Of a stretch of 64,000 bases of DNA, positions 8,329 through 16,404 are shown one piece after another. The translations under genes and the position numbers were made by a program. The stretch spans positions 1,240,001 through 1,304,000 of the forward strand of contig NC_012804.1 in the NCBI RefSeq assembly GCF_000022365.1. The letters run 5' to 3'. Within the stretch, counting starts at the first letter, position 1. Each line of letters starts with the position of its first letter. The notes under the pieces are model-generated. The model did no database searches. It saw only the letters and a program-made list of their open reading frames with translations, and was not told the origin of the DNA. The DNA comes from Thermococcus gammatolerans EJ3 (lineage in GTDB: Archaea; Methanobacteriota_B; Thermococci; Thermococcales; Thermococcaceae).

Positions 8329-9612
8329 ATGAGCTACCGCGAATACCGCGACAGGGTTCTGAACTTTATTGAGGACCACGAGCACTGGAGGGCCCACACG
8401 ATAAACCTCATAGCGAGCGAGAACGTGACCTCTCCGAGCGTAACAAGAGCGGTGGCGAGCGGTTTCATGCATAAGTACGCCGAGGGCTGGCCGAGGCAGA
8501 GGTATTACCAGGGGTGCAAATACGTTGACGAGGTCGAACTGATTGGAGTGGAGCTCTTCACGAAGCTCTTCGGGAGCGATTTCGCTGACCTGAGACCGAT
8601 TTCCGGAACCAACGCCAATCAGGCGGCTTTCTTTGGCCTCACCCAGCCGGGAGACAAGGCTATAGTTCTCCACACCAGTCATGGTGGACACATAAGCCAC
8701 ATGCCCTTCGGGGCGGCGGGAATGAGGGGGCTAGAAGTCCACACCTGGCCCTTCGACAACGAGGCCTTCAACATCGACGTTGACAAGGCCGAGAAGCTCA
8801 TCCGCGAGCTCGAGCCGAAGATAGTCGTCTTTGGCGGCTCGCTCTTCCCGTTCCCGCACCCGGTCAAAGAGCTCGCACCCGTCGCTAAGGAGGTTGGAGC
8901 CTATGTTATGTACGACGCAGCACACGTCCTCGGCCTCATCGCCGGAAAGCAGTTCCAGGATCCGCTCCGCGAGGGAGCCGACATAATCACCGCTTCGACC
9001 CACAAGACCTTCCCCGGGCCACAGGGCGGTGTAATCCTCTACAAGAAGTTCGGTGAAACGGAGGAGATAGCCAAGCTCCAGTGGGCCATCTTCCCAGGTG
9101 TGCTGAGCAACCACCACCTCCACCACATGGCCGGAAAGGTAATCACCGCCGCAGAGATGCTGGAGTACGGTGAGAAGTACGCGGCCCAGGTCGTCAAGAA
9201 CGCGAAAGCTCTGGCCGAGGCGTTAGCGGAGGAGGGCTTCAAGGTCATCGGCGAGGACAAGGGCTACACCGAGAGCCACCAGGTCATAGTTGACGTTTCA
9301 GACCTCCACCCCGCTGCTGGAGGCTGGGCCGCACCGCTCCTTGAGGAGGCCGGCATAATCCTCAACAAGAACCTCCTGCCCTGGGACCCGCTTGAGAAGG
9401 TCAACGAGCCGAGCGGTCTGCGCATAGGCGTCCAGGAGATGACCCGCGTTGGAATGTTCGAGGACGACATGAAGGAGATTGCTCACTTCATCAGGCGCGT
9501 CCTCATCGACAAGGAGGATCCGAAGAAGGTCAGGCGCGACGTCTACGGCTTCCGCGCCGAGTTCCAGAAGGTATACTACTCCTTCGACCATGGCCTGCCG
9601 CTCAGGGAATGA
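8329..9612 (+). CDS. glyA: Serine hydroxymethyltransferase
   Basis: 427 residues, PLP enzyme converting serine and a pterin C1 carrier to glycine and the methylene form. Seen: NLIASENVTSPSV, AEGWPRQRYYQG, the PLP lysine in TASTHKTFPGPQGG, the Asp in YDAAHVLGLIAG, and C-terminal LRIGVQEMTRVGM. Slightly longer than the archaeal norm only at its carboxyl end. Start ATG 8329 gives the usual YREYRDRVLNFIEDH amino end. It is monocistronic; a pyrimidine-rich tract follows the stop. Confidence 0.97.
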   Translation: MSYREYRDRVLNFIEDHEHWRAHTINLIASENVTSPSVTRAVASGFMHKYAEGWPRQRYYQGCKYVDEVELIGVELFTKLFGSDFADLRPISGTNANQAAFFGLTQPGDKAIVLHTSHGGHISHMPFGAAGMRGLEVHTWPFDNEAFNIDVDKAEKLIRELEPKIVVFGGSLFPFPHPVKELAPVAKEVGAYVMYDAAHVLGLIAGKQFQDPLREGADIITASTHKTFPGPQGGVILYKKFGETEEIAKLQWAIFPGVLSNHHLHHMAGKVITAAEMLEYGEKYAAQVVKNAKALAEALAEEGFKVIGEDKGYTESHQVIVDVSDLHPAAGGWAAPLLEEAGIILNKNLLPWDPLEKVNEPSGLRIGVQEMTRVGMFEDDMKEIAHFIRRVLIDKEDPKKVRRDVYGFRAEFQKVYYSFDHGLPLRE

Positions 9613-9635
9613 TTTCTTTCTCCTTTTCTTCCCCC
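9613..9635 (+). terminator. Pyrimidine-rich terminator of glyA
   Basis: TTTCTTTCTCCTTTTCTTCCC directly after the stop codon, a run of T/C typical for archaeal termination. Confidence 0.45.
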
Positions 9636-9639
9636 GTCG

Positions 9640-9655
9640 GAAAAACGTTATAAGT
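9640..9655 (+). promoter_or_regulatory. BRE/TATA ahead of the candidate small RNA
   Basis: GGAAAAACGTTATAAG combines a purine-rich BRE with a TATA box centred near 9650; transcription would be expected about 25 bases later, which is where the hairpin starts (9678). No reading frame follows on this strand. Confidence 0.5.
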
Positions 9656-9675
9656 TCCCGGAGCGTAGTTTATTC

Positions 9676-9743
9676 TCGTGCGGTGCCCGGCCTTCGTCAG
9701 CCATGCACCCCCTGGTGGTTGAACGGCCGGGTGCCGCACAGCC
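9676..9743 (+). ncRNA. Candidate structured small RNA, H/ACA-like
   Basis: A GC-rich inverted repeat in an otherwise non-coding 132-base gap. 9678-9692 can pair along 15 bases with 9725-9739 (one G-U). It can also be drawn as an H/ACA guide: 9-bp lower stem GCGGTGCCC (9680-9688) with GGGTGCCGC (9729-9737), an open pocket (9689-9696 and 9723-9728), a 6-bp upper stem TCAGCC (9697-9702) with GGTTGA (9717-9722), and ACA at 9738-9740 directly after the lower stem, 15 bases from the upper stem. Against it, no K-turn or K-loop GA motif is visible in the apex, and the pocket strands can pair with each other. Confidence 0.5.
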
Positions 9744-9744
9744 A

Positions 9745-10389
9745 TCAGAACTTTATCTCGGCCCCGTATTCTTCGATGTTCAGTGACTTCAAGACCTCCA
9801 GACAAGGCCTTTTGTCCAATGTCAGAACCCTAGTGCAGTGCTCCCTCAGCTCGTTGAGGGTTTTCCCGGAGATCAGGTCTCTATTCACGAAGTAGACCGT
9901 TACCCGCTCCGGGTTTCCCAGATGAGGGCGAACGAGATATCCGAAGATGCGCTCTTTTTCACGGAGATCGTTCTCATAGCTGGCGAGCACCTTTTCAAAC
10001 CCCACTATGAGCCGAAAGCCTTTCTCCTCTCCGATCCTGGCCAGTATTGCCTCGTAGTGCTTCTTTCTAACAGGGGGCTCCTTGGTCAGATCCACCTTTC
10101 CGACGACAGAGCCAGTTTTGATTATTCCTCCCATCTTCACTACGATAGCGCTGTCGATAAGGCCCGTGTCGAGTCCCATTATCTTGAGGTGTGCCCTAAG
10201 GACGTGGAGCTGGTCGAGCTCGTCGAGGATCATAAAGGGTTTTCCAAGGTTTGCCAAGGCCCTGAGGAACCGGTAGAACAGGATGTGAACGGGGGTCGTC
10301 GATGAGTACTCGACGAGAACATCCTCCCCGGGCTTCAATCTCCCCACAAACTCACCGAGTGATATTTCGAGTTTCGTCAAATACCTCAC
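9745..10389 (-). CDS. DUF257 family protein
   Basis: 214 residues. The sequence fits the Thermococcales DUF257 family, a KaiC/RecA-like fold that seems to lack a proper Walker A motif: the expected loop reads YSSTTPVHILFYRFL and the Walker-B-like strand PFMILDELDQLHVL. Function unknown; the fold suggests a nucleotide- or signal-binding role. Start taken at GTG 10389; a TTG one codon earlier is possible. It stands alone between the candidate small RNA and the Trm-G10 gene. Confidence 0.75.
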   Translation of the reverse strand: MRYLTKLEISLGEFVGRLKPGEDVLVEYSSTTPVHILFYRFLRALANLGKPFMILDELDQLHVLRAHLKIMGLDTGLIDSAIVVKMGGIIKTGSVVGKVDLTKEPPVRKKHYEAILARIGEEKGFRLIVGFEKVLASYENDLREKERIFGYLVRPHLGNPERVTVYFVNRDLISGKTLNELREHCTRVLTLDKRPCLEVLKSLNIEEYGAEIKF

Positions 10390-10424
10390 CAATAGAGACT
10401 ATGATCTTCGGCGTAAAAAGCTTT

Positions 10425-11432
10425 CTAGGTTCGTTTTTCAAACACATAAAAGTACCGCTCGAGGCTCTTGTGCACCCGCTGATAGTACCTTCCCAGGGTA
10501 ATGAAGCCTCTTCTCTCTGCCTCCGCCTTCCCGTCAAAACTCGCTGGAAACGCTATTGCAAGCCTCCCACCCGGCCTTAAAACGCGGTAAACGCTCTCCA
10601 GCACCTTCCGGTAAAGGTCTTCCCTCCTCCTCCCAGCGAGAGTCGCAGCGGTTCCATAGGGCGGGTCGGTGGCGACTGCCTCGAACTCCTTTCCGGGGAA
10701 GACTTCTTCAAGCCTCGTTGCATCGCCGAGCCTGAGTTCGTAATCCTTCACGCCGTAGTGGCGAAGGTTTCTTTCGGCGCCCTCAACCATCTCCGGCCTT
10801 ATGTCCACCCCATAGACCTTGAGCCCAAGGAGACCGGCCTCGATGAGTATCCCTCCCGCTCCCATCATGGGATCGAGGAGCTCTCTCTGAGCTTTTGTCA
10901 GGTTCACCAGCGCACGAGAAACCCTCGGGTGGAGCGAGATCGGCCTGAAGAAGGGCCTGTGATGAGCTTTTCGTCTCTCGAAGTCCTTGGGGTCAAAGAA
11001 GCGTAACCTTATCCCCGCGTAGAGCTTCTCACCACAGTAAACCCTCACGACCGTGTCGGGTCTTGAGAGGTTGACGCGAAAGCCTTGCGAGTGAATCACA
11101 GCCCCGAGCTTCCTCGGAAGGTCGAGAACGTTAAAGCGGCAGTTGGCCATCGTTTCCGTGTCCACCTTGAAGGTTCCCCGGATCGGCCACTCCATCTCCT
11201 TGGCCTTTTGGAGGAGATCATCGACGGAATCTGCCTCCACAAAAAGCTCGCCGTACTCGTGGGCAAGGCCTAAGCGATCCAGAAACGGGAGGGCCCTCTC
11301 GGGGGCACCAACCTTGAGGAAGAGGTAGTCCTGGCCGAGTACCTCTCCTCCCCCGAGTTCAAGCATTGCCTTCACTTCGTCCCTCGCCATCTCCGGTAGG
11401 TTGCCGAGTATCTCAACGTACAGCTTCCTCAC
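10425..11432 (-). CDS. tRNA (guanine-10-N2) methyltransferase, Trm-G10/Trm11 type
   Basis: 335 residues. An amino-terminal THUMP domain (about 1-150) is followed by a Rossmann methyltransferase domain with [17 protein letters not shown] (SAM motif I) and the catalytic DPPYGTAAT (motif IV), typical of exocyclic amino N-methylation. By family it forms m2G/m2,2G at position 10 of tRNA. GTG at 11432 gives the family start [11 protein letters not shown]; longer in-frame readings look unrelated. It ends a run of minus-strand genes after queE. Confidence 0.9.
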   Translation of the reverse strand: MRKLYVEILGNLPEMARDEVKAMLELGGGEVLGQDYLFLKVGAPERALPFLDRLGLAHEYGELFVEADSVDDLLQKAKEMEWPIRGTFKVDTETMANCRFNVLDLPRKLGAVIHSQGFRVNLSRPDTVVRVYCGEKLYAGIRLRFFDPKDFERRKAHHRPFFRPISLHPRVSRALVNLTKAQRELLDPMMGAGGILIEAGLLGLKVYGVDIRPEMVEGAERNLRHYGVKDYELRLGDATRLEEVFPGKEFEAVATDPPYGTAATLAGRRREDLYRKVLESVYRVLRPGGRLAIAFPASFDGKAEAERRGFITLGRYYQRVHKSLERYFYVFEKRT

Positions 11433-11463
11433 CGCAGACCCCCCACTTATTCGCGCCTTAACG

Positions 11464-12225
11464 TTACAGGACGTTGAGGTACTTATGCACCTGGAAACTA
11501 AGCCCAACGTTCTTCCTGCCGAGGATCAATGCAGCCTCGCGGTAAAGATCCATGAGCCTTCTCTGGCAGATCTCAATCGGCTCCCTCGGCTGGATTACGA
11601 GCGGAGCGAGGCCCTTCAAAAGCTCCGCGTACCAGCGGACGTTTTCGATCTTCGTTTCCGGGGTGACCACGAGCTTGGCGTAGACCTTCACGCCGGCTTC
11701 CCTCAAAATCCTTATGCTCTCGACCTCGCGGAGAACCAGGGAGCGCCAGTCTTCCGTTGCCCTGGCCGTCTCGTCCTTTATGTCCACGCTCGCATAATCG
11801 GTGAGGGGGGCGACTTCCTCTATGAGCTCCGGCAGGCCACCGTGAGTTTCGAGGAAGTTATCGAAGCCGAGGCTTTTCATGCGTTCCATGAGGGCTTTTA
11901 AAGGCTTCACCTGAAGGGTGGGCTCTCCCCCGGTGTAGCTTATCGAGTGTATATCGCCGGTATCGAGGCGCAGAACTGCATCAACCACATCCTCAAGCTC
12001 CGCCGGATTGGGTTTGTACTCGAACTTCGCGGTGAAGGGCTCCACCTCGTACCTCCAGCGGGAAACGCGGGAAGGGTCGATGTACTCCCTGGAATCACAC
12101 CAGGCACAGTTAAGGTCGCAACCTGCAAAACGGACGAAAATCTGCCTCCTGCCGAATGCAGAGCCCTCAACGCTTCCCCCTTCACCCTGCCAGCTGTTGA
12201 AGACCTCGGCCATTATGAGCTTCAT
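11464..12225 (-). CDS. queE: 7-carboxy-7-deazaguanine synthase (radical SAM)
   Basis: 253 residues. Substrate-site [19 protein letters not shown], the radical-SAM cysteines in [13 protein letters not shown] (C-x3-C-x2-C) and TGGEPTLQ. It makes 7-carboxy-7-deazaguanine from 6-carboxytetrahydropterin, the precursor of archaeosine at tRNA position 15. Other pathway members in the window are the probable RaSEA at 60.9-61.9 kb and possibly the PTPS-family gene at 50.5 kb, none adjacent. A small unknown gene lies directly upstream in the same direction. Confidence 0.92.
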   Translation of the reverse strand: MKLIMAEVFNSWQGEGGSVEGSAFGRRQIFVRFAGCDLNCAWCDSREYIDPSRVSRWRYEVEPFTAKFEYKPNPAELEDVVDAVLRLDTGDIHSISYTGGEPTLQVKPLKALMERMKSLGFDNFLETHGGLPELIEEVAPLTDYASVDIKDETARATEDWRSLVLREVESIRILREAGVKVYAKLVVTPETKIENVRWYAELLKGLAPLVIQPREPIEICQRRLMDLYREAALILGRKNVGLSFQVHKYLNVL

Positions 12226-12234
12226 AGTTCCACC

Positions 12235-12504
12235 TCACAGGCTCTCAACATCAATACCCCTGACCTTCTCGCTCACGTAACCCTCGAGGATTTCGACTCT
12301 GACTTCCCTCTCCTCGCCGGTGAAATCCGCCATGAGCTGAACAGCCCTCGCGTAGTCCCAGAGGCGCCTTTTCGCCTCGGCCGTAACCGCTTCGGCCATC
12401 ACTATGAGTTCTTTTTCCTCCGGATGGGCGCTCATCCACTCGATCACTTTTCTCGCGTCCTCCTCCGTGAAGGTTCCGCGCTTCTTGAAGAGCACCGCGA
12501 CCAC
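12235..12504 (-). CDS. Small conserved-looking protein of unknown function
   Basis: 89 residues, acidic, mostly helical by composition, no cysteines, no membrane segment (…RKVIEWMSAHPEEKELIV…, …KRRLWDYARAVQLMADFTG…). I do not recognise the family. GTG 12504 is the longest start; GTG 12495 would sit at a better distance from AGGTGG. It ends 10 bases before queE, so it is probably the first gene of a queE operon. An AT-rich region at 12510-12550 can hold its promoter. Confidence 0.6.
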   Translation of the reverse strand: MVAVLFKKRGTFTEEDARKVIEWMSAHPEEKELIVMAEAVTAEAKRRLWDYARAVQLMADFTGEEREVRVEILEGYVSEKVRGIDVESL

Positions 12505-12553
12505 CTCATTATGCGATTACATAATGACCCAATTATTGAATTGTGCTATTATG

Positions 12554-13054
12554 TCAGAGGTACTTGAGGAGCAGGCCAACGGCCTCCTCGAAGATCTCCC
12601 TGTCTTTACCCTCCAAAACACTCTCCAGGTAGTTTAGTGAAACGAGGTTCAGTATGATGTAGGCGGTGTTCCTGTCAAGACCCAAGGAGTAGGCATCGTA
12701 GTAAACCCTCTCCTCGCCGAGGGCCTCATTCATGAGATCGACGTAGTTCGCTATGTCCTCAACGCTCAGTTCGTCCCACTTGGACTCCATCTCGTCGAAA
12801 TACCTCTCAAGGATCCGTATTCTCTCCAGATCGAGCTTGAGCAAACCTTCAACGAAGGGAAACTCACCGACACGAAAAACCTTCATTCCCTCCTCGTCCT
12901 TTATCCCGAGCTGATCCCAGAGGACGACACCCTCGACGGGGTTGTGGCCGTATTTGCTGGCCAGGTATGAGAACGCCTCCAGCGCGAGGTCGAGATCGTT
13001 TATGAATGCTTCTTCGTCCTCGAAGCGGACTATCCTGCTCACGGTACCAACCAT
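12554..13054 (-). CDS. Hypothetical helical protein
   Basis: 166 residues, acidic, all-helical in appearance (EEAFINDLDLALEAFSYLA…, LDLERIRILERYFDEMESK…), soluble. Family not recognised. The ATG at 13054 is chosen because a TATA box (CTTATAA) lies about 35 bases upstream on this strand; readings that start further upstream run through the promoter and through GC-rich hairpins. It ends close to the small gene before queE, but the AT-rich gap between them suggests separate transcription. Confidence 0.6.
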   Translation of the reverse strand: MVGTVSRIVRFEDEEAFINDLDLALEAFSYLASKYGHNPVEGVVLWDQLGIKDEEGMKVFRVGEFPFVEGLLKLDLERIRILERYFDEMESKWDELSVEDIANYVDLMNEALGEERVYYDAYSLGLDRNTAYIILNLVSLNYLESVLEGKDREIFEEAVGLLLKYL

Positions 13055-13102
13055 GTCGCGCACCGGTTCTTGGAGCGGTGAACGGGTTATAAGGGTTTGG
13101 CT

Positions 13103-13117
13103 AGGAAAGACTTTTAT
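13103..13117 (+). promoter_or_regulatory. BRE/TATA ahead of second candidate small RNA
   Basis: AGGAAAGACTTTTAT reads as a purine-rich BRE followed by a TATA box centred near 13114. Initiation would be expected near 13140, the first base of the hairpin region. Confidence 0.4.
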
Positions 13118-13139
13118 CGGGAAACTCATAACGTTCCAG

Positions 13140-13212
13140 TGCCCGACGAGTATTGGGTTGCGATGACGTCGGGATCCCCAGGGGGGCGACAGCCCCAACG
13201 CCCCCCTTCTGA
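13140..13212 (+). ncRNA. Candidate two-hairpin small RNA
   Basis: Non-coding stretch between divergent genes with two GC-rich inverted repeats: CCCGACG (13142-13148) with CGTCGGG (13167-13173), and GGGGGGCG (13181-13188) with CGCCCCCC (13199-13206). A competing hairpin GGGGC/GCCCC lies inside the second. A T7 run follows at 13234-13240. A promoter-like element lies 25 bases upstream. No family recognised. Confidence 0.4.
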
Positions 13213-13244
13213 AAAGTTAAAAAGCTGACACCGTTTTTTTAATT

Positions 13245-13706
13245 ATGCGTGTGCTCTGGGAGAGGGAAATCCCTGCCAAGGACATCGTGGTCTCACCTCG
13301 ACCTGTGTGGAAGTGCAGAGCCTGCCCGATGTACGGCAAAAGGCCGGGCTGTCCTCCCCATGCCCCCGACTGGAGGGAAGCCAGAGATTGGGTCAGGTCA
13401 TTCAGACGCGCCCTACTCGTGAAGTTCGAGATCAACATGGACGACTTCGAGAACGAGAAAAGAAAGGCAATCCTCTGGCTTCTTGACAGGGAGAGGGAGC
13501 TCTTCCGGCAGGGAAAGCTCTACGCAATGGCCCTCTTCCCCGGAAGCTGCAACCTCTGCGACGACTGCCCCTTTGAAAGGGGCGAACCCTGCAGGATGCC
13601 CGAGAAAGTGAGGCCGAGCTTGGACGCCATCGGTGTGGAGCTGAGCTCCCTCGTCGAGATAAAGTTCTCGGAGAGCGTCCTGTACGGCCTGATAATGGTT
13701 GAGTAG
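13245..13706 (+). CDS. DUF2284 predicted metal-binding protein
   Basis: 153 residues with a cysteine layout typical of DUF2284: CRACPMYGKRPGCPPHAP near the amino end and CNLCDDCPFERGEPCRMPE in the second half, altogether eight cysteines that may hold Fe-S clusters or zinc. The family has no firm biochemical role. First gene of a run of three (with the CARF-like and PIN-like genes); 8 bases separate it from the next. TATA-like GTTAAAAAG at 13216-13224 implies a nearly leaderless mRNA. Confidence 0.8.
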   Translation: MRVLWEREIPAKDIVVSPRPVWKCRACPMYGKRPGCPPHAPDWREARDWVRSFRRALLVKFEINMDDFENEKRKAILWLLDRERELFRQGKLYAMALFPGSCNLCDDCPFERGEPCRMPEKVRPSLDAIGVELSSLVEIKFSESVLYGLIMVE

Positions 13707-13714
13707 GTGGTGTT

Positions 13715-14179
13715 ATGACCGTCCATGTAGCCCTGCTCGGAAGGACGCCCTGGGCCCTCGTGAACACTTACTACGCCTCTGTGATGAGGGGATCCCGGCC
13801 GAGGGCCGTTTACGTGGTGACGGAGCGGAGGTACTCCCGATCCCTCCCGAAGATCGTCGAGGCCCTGAGGGAGATCTCAAGGGCTTACGGCTTCGAACCG
13901 GCGATAGAGACGAGGGTCATCGATGACGACGACTTTCAGATGGCGGATAGGGTCTTCCGCGAGCTTTTCTCGGAGATAGATGGCGAAGACGTGATTCTGA
14001 ACATGACTTCCGGAAGGAAGGCCCTCGTGGCGGCCGCGATAGTCCAGAGCAGGAACTGCAACCTGAGGGAGATCCTCTACATGGCACTGCTCGACGTGGC
14101 CTTTCCAAACAGGCCCTACATGATGCTGCCCATCCACATGCAGAGGCTCAAAAACTTCCTCGGTGATGGCAATGATTGA
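13715..14179 (+). CDS. CARF-like nucleotide-sensor protein (stand-alone)
   Basis: 154 residues, a single Rossmann-like domain. The first strand and loop VHVALLGRTPWALVNTYYA, the second strand AVYVVTERR, and late motif DVILNMTSGRKALVAAAI correspond to the conserved parts of CARF domains (strand 1 with G-x-T/S-P; and N-x-T-x-G-x-K near strand 4), which bind cyclic oligoadenylates in type III CRISPR effectors. No effector domain follows in this chain; it overlaps the PIN-like gene by 14 bases, so the two are probably translationally coupled and work together. The CARF call is by motif only; it could be another Rossmann sensor. Confidence 0.6.
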   Translation: MTVHVALLGRTPWALVNTYYASVMRGSRPRAVYVVTERRYSRSLPKIVEALREISRAYGFEPAIETRVIDDDDFQMADRVFRELFSEIDGEDVILNMTSGRKALVAAAIVQSRNCNLREILYMALLDVAFPNRPYMMLPIHMQRLKNFLGDGND

Positions 14180-15146
14180 GGTCGTGATAGAGAAGCCCGA
14201 GCTCCAGATACTGATAAACCTCCTCCAAAGGAGCGGAATCACCGTGAGCTACCCCCTCTATGAGATACCCCTCTTCTCGGCCAGGGAAAGCGAGAGGGGC
14301 TACACCCTCAGCGTTCTCGCGGGGAGGCATGACTTCAAAGGCAGGCACCCCGAACTTCCCTCCTACTCTGACTTCTACGAGACCTTTATCTCGTCCGGCA
14401 TAATAACCTACGACAACATAGACGAGTTCGCCAACATGCTCGAGGTGTACCGGGTTCTGCGGAAGGGCGTCTCCTTCGCCCCCGACACGAACCTCTTCTA
14501 CCACCGCTTTATCTCCTCCTACCGGCCGCTCGACGGTTATCAGATCGTCGTCGCCGAGGACGTTAAGAACGAGATCGAGGCGGCGATGAACTACAAGTAC
14601 AGGCGCCAGCTCCTCGTGGAGATCTCACGTGAGGTGAAGAACGGCCACCTGCTCCATGAGCTCTCCAACAGGAGAACCAAAAAGGCCAGAAAAGCTGCCT
14701 ACATAGCCCTCAAGGAGTTTGAGGCCCTTAGGGACAGGATAATAATAGCCGAAAGGTACGGAAGCGGCCACAACAACGACGAAGTGATAGTGAAAACCCT
14801 CAAGCACTTCGACGAGATGAGTCCTTCTCTGCTCGTTTTCCTGACGGCTGACCTGGCAATAACTGACGTGGCCAGGATGGAGGGCCTCGAGTACTTCCTC
14901 TTCGAGTACCCCACGAAAGAGCTTGGAACACACGAGGTGTCAGCCTACCAGCTGAGAACATTAATCTTTAACCTCGCGGCCGTTTTCGGCGTTATTGATC
15001 TCAACGGGACAATAATCTACGGTGAGTTTGGAGGAAAAAGAAAGCTCAACGAACTTAAGCTCCTGTTCCGGGACGAGGACCTGTTCCAGAAATTCCTGTT
15101 CCACCTGAACCTCTGCAGGCGTCTTGAGACCATAATGAGGGGATAA
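14166..15146 (+). CDS. PIN-domain nuclease-like protein, partner of the CARF-like protein
   Basis: 326 residues. An amino-terminal region of about 100 residues with no recognised fold is followed by a PIN-like core with acidic residues in the right order: Asp107 in FAPDTNLF, Glu136/Glu138 in VKNEIEA, Asp205 in GHNNDEVIVKTL, and Asp229 in FLTADLAITDVA. About 85 residues follow (…VIDLNGTIIYGEFGG…). PIN domains are Mg-dependent ribonucleases. ATG 14166 or 14172 are both possible. The 14-base overlap with the CARF-like gene suggests a sensor/effector pair. A toxin or RNA-processing role without CRISPR is an alternative. Confidence 0.65.
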   Translation: MAMIEVVIEKPELQILINLLQRSGITVSYPLYEIPLFSARESERGYTLSVLAGRHDFKGRHPELPSYSDFYETFISSGIITYDNIDEFANMLEVYRVLRKGVSFAPDTNLFYHRFISSYRPLDGYQIVVAEDVKNEIEAAMNYKYRRQLLVEISREVKNGHLLHELSNRRTKKARKAAYIALKEFEALRDRIIIAERYGSGHNNDEVIVKTLKHFDEMSPSLLVFLTADLAITDVARMEGLEYFLFEYPTKELGTHEVSAYQLRTLIFNLAAVFGVIDLNGTIIYGEFGGKRKLNELKLLFRDEDLFQKFLFHLNLCRRLETIMRG

Positions 15147-15196
15147 CCTTAAGGTACATAAAAGCACTTCGATGTCCATCTTTTCGGTGAGGTAAG

Positions 15197-15204
15197 ATTA
15201 TAAA
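15197..15204 (+). promoter_or_regulatory. TATA box of the aminotransferase gene
   Basis: ATTATAAA at 15197-15204, about 30 bases before the start codon. Confidence 0.5.
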
Positions 15205-15234
15205 CATCGCCGCGAAGGTAGAGCGGTGATGCTC

Positions 15235-16404
15235 ATGGCGCTGAGCGACAGACTCGAGCTCGTCAACCCTTCTGAGATTAGAAAGCTCTTTGACCTGGCC
15301 GCCGGTATGGAGGACGTCATTTCTCTTGGAATTGGCGAACCGGACTTTGACACGCCGGAGCATATAAAAGAGTACGCAAAGGAGGCCCTTGACAGGGGCA
15401 TGACTCACTACGGCCCCAACGCAGGCCTGCCGATGCTCCGCGAGGCGATAGCGAGGAAGCTCAGGAAGCAGAACGGCATCGAGGCCGACCCCAAGAGCGA
15501 GATAATGGTGCTCGTTGGGGCGAACCAGGCCTTCATAATGGGCCTTGCCACGTTTTTAAAGGACGGGGAGGAAGTCCTCATACCCAGTCCGATGTTCGTC
15601 AGCTATGCCCCGGCCGTTATTCTCGCCGGAGGAAAACCGGTTGAGGTCCCGACCTACGAGGAGAACGAGTTCCGTCTTTCCGTTGACGACCTCGAGAAGC
15701 ACGTGAGCGAGAAGACGAGGGCGCTCATCATAAACTCCCCCAACAACCCCACCGGCGCGGTTCTGACCAAGAAGGACCTTGAAGAGATCGCGGACTTCGC
15801 GGTAGAGCACGACCTCATCGTCTTCAGCGATGAAGTTTACGAGCACTTCGTCTACGACGGAGCGAGAAACCACAGCATCGCTTCCCTCGACGGCATGTTC
15901 GAGAGGACGATAACGATAAACGGCTTCTCCAAGACCTTCGCCATGACGGGCTGGCGGCTCGGCTTCGTCGCGGCCCCGGCCTGGATCATCGAGAAGATGA
16001 CACGCTTCCAGATGTACAACGCCACATGTCCCGTTACGTTCGCCCAGTACGCCGCTGCCAAGGCCCTTGAGGATGAACGGAGCTGGAAGGCCGTTGAGGA
16101 GATGCGGAAGGAGTACGACAGGAGGAGAAAGCTCGTTTGGAAGCGTCTTAACGAGATGGGACTCCCAACTGTCAAGCCAAAGGGAGCGTTCTACATATTC
16201 CCGAGGATCAGGGATACCGGTCTGACAGACCACGAGTTCAGCGAGCTCATGCTGAAGGAGGCGAAAGTTGCCGTCGTTCCGGGCTCGGCCTTTGGAAAGG
16301 CCGGTGAGGGCTACATCAGGATAAGCTATGCAACAGCCTACGAGAAGCTTGAGGAAGCGATGGACAGGATGGAAAAGGTCTTGAAGGAGAGGGACCTCGT
16401 TTAA
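15235..16404 (+). CDS. Aromatic-type aminotransferase (class I/II, PLP)
   Basis: 389 residues, the length and sequence style of the Pyrococcus horikoshii aromatic aminotransferase. Seen: GIGEPDFDTPEHI, THYGPNAGLP, NSPNNPTGAVL, the Asp/Tyr pair in VFSDEVYEHF, the PLP lysine in NGFSKTFAMTGWRLG, and the carboxylate-binding Arg in GYIRISYATAYEKL. It exchanges the amino group between aromatic amino acids (or related) and 2-oxoglutarate. ATG 15235 is the family start. The stop overlaps the convergent thioesterase gene by 4 bases. Confidence 0.92.
   Translation: MALSDRLELVNPSEIRKLFDLAAGMEDVISLGIGEPDFDTPEHIKEYAKEALDRGMTHYGPNAGLPMLREAIARKLRKQNGIEADPKSEIMVLVGANQAFIMGLATFLKDGEEVLIPSPMFVSYAPAVILAGGKPVEVPTYEENEFRLSVDDLEKHVSEKTRALIINSPNNPTGAVLTKKDLEEIADFAVEHDLIVFSDEVYEHFVYDGARNHSIASLDGMFERTITINGFSKTFAMTGWRLGFVAAPAWIIEKMTRFQMYNATCPVTFAQYAAAKALEDERSWKAVEEMRKEYDRRRKLVWKRLNEMGLPTVKPKGAFYIFPRIRDTGLTDHEFSELMLKEAKVAVVPGSAFGKAGEGYIRISYATAYEKLEEAMDRMEKVLKERDLV

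Noticed and set aside
13158-13212. C/D-box guide RNA (GCGATGA … CTGA, 53 bases apart)
   Set aside because: C box has a mismatch, no inner D'/C' pair is found, and the strong hairpins between the boxes would block guide use.
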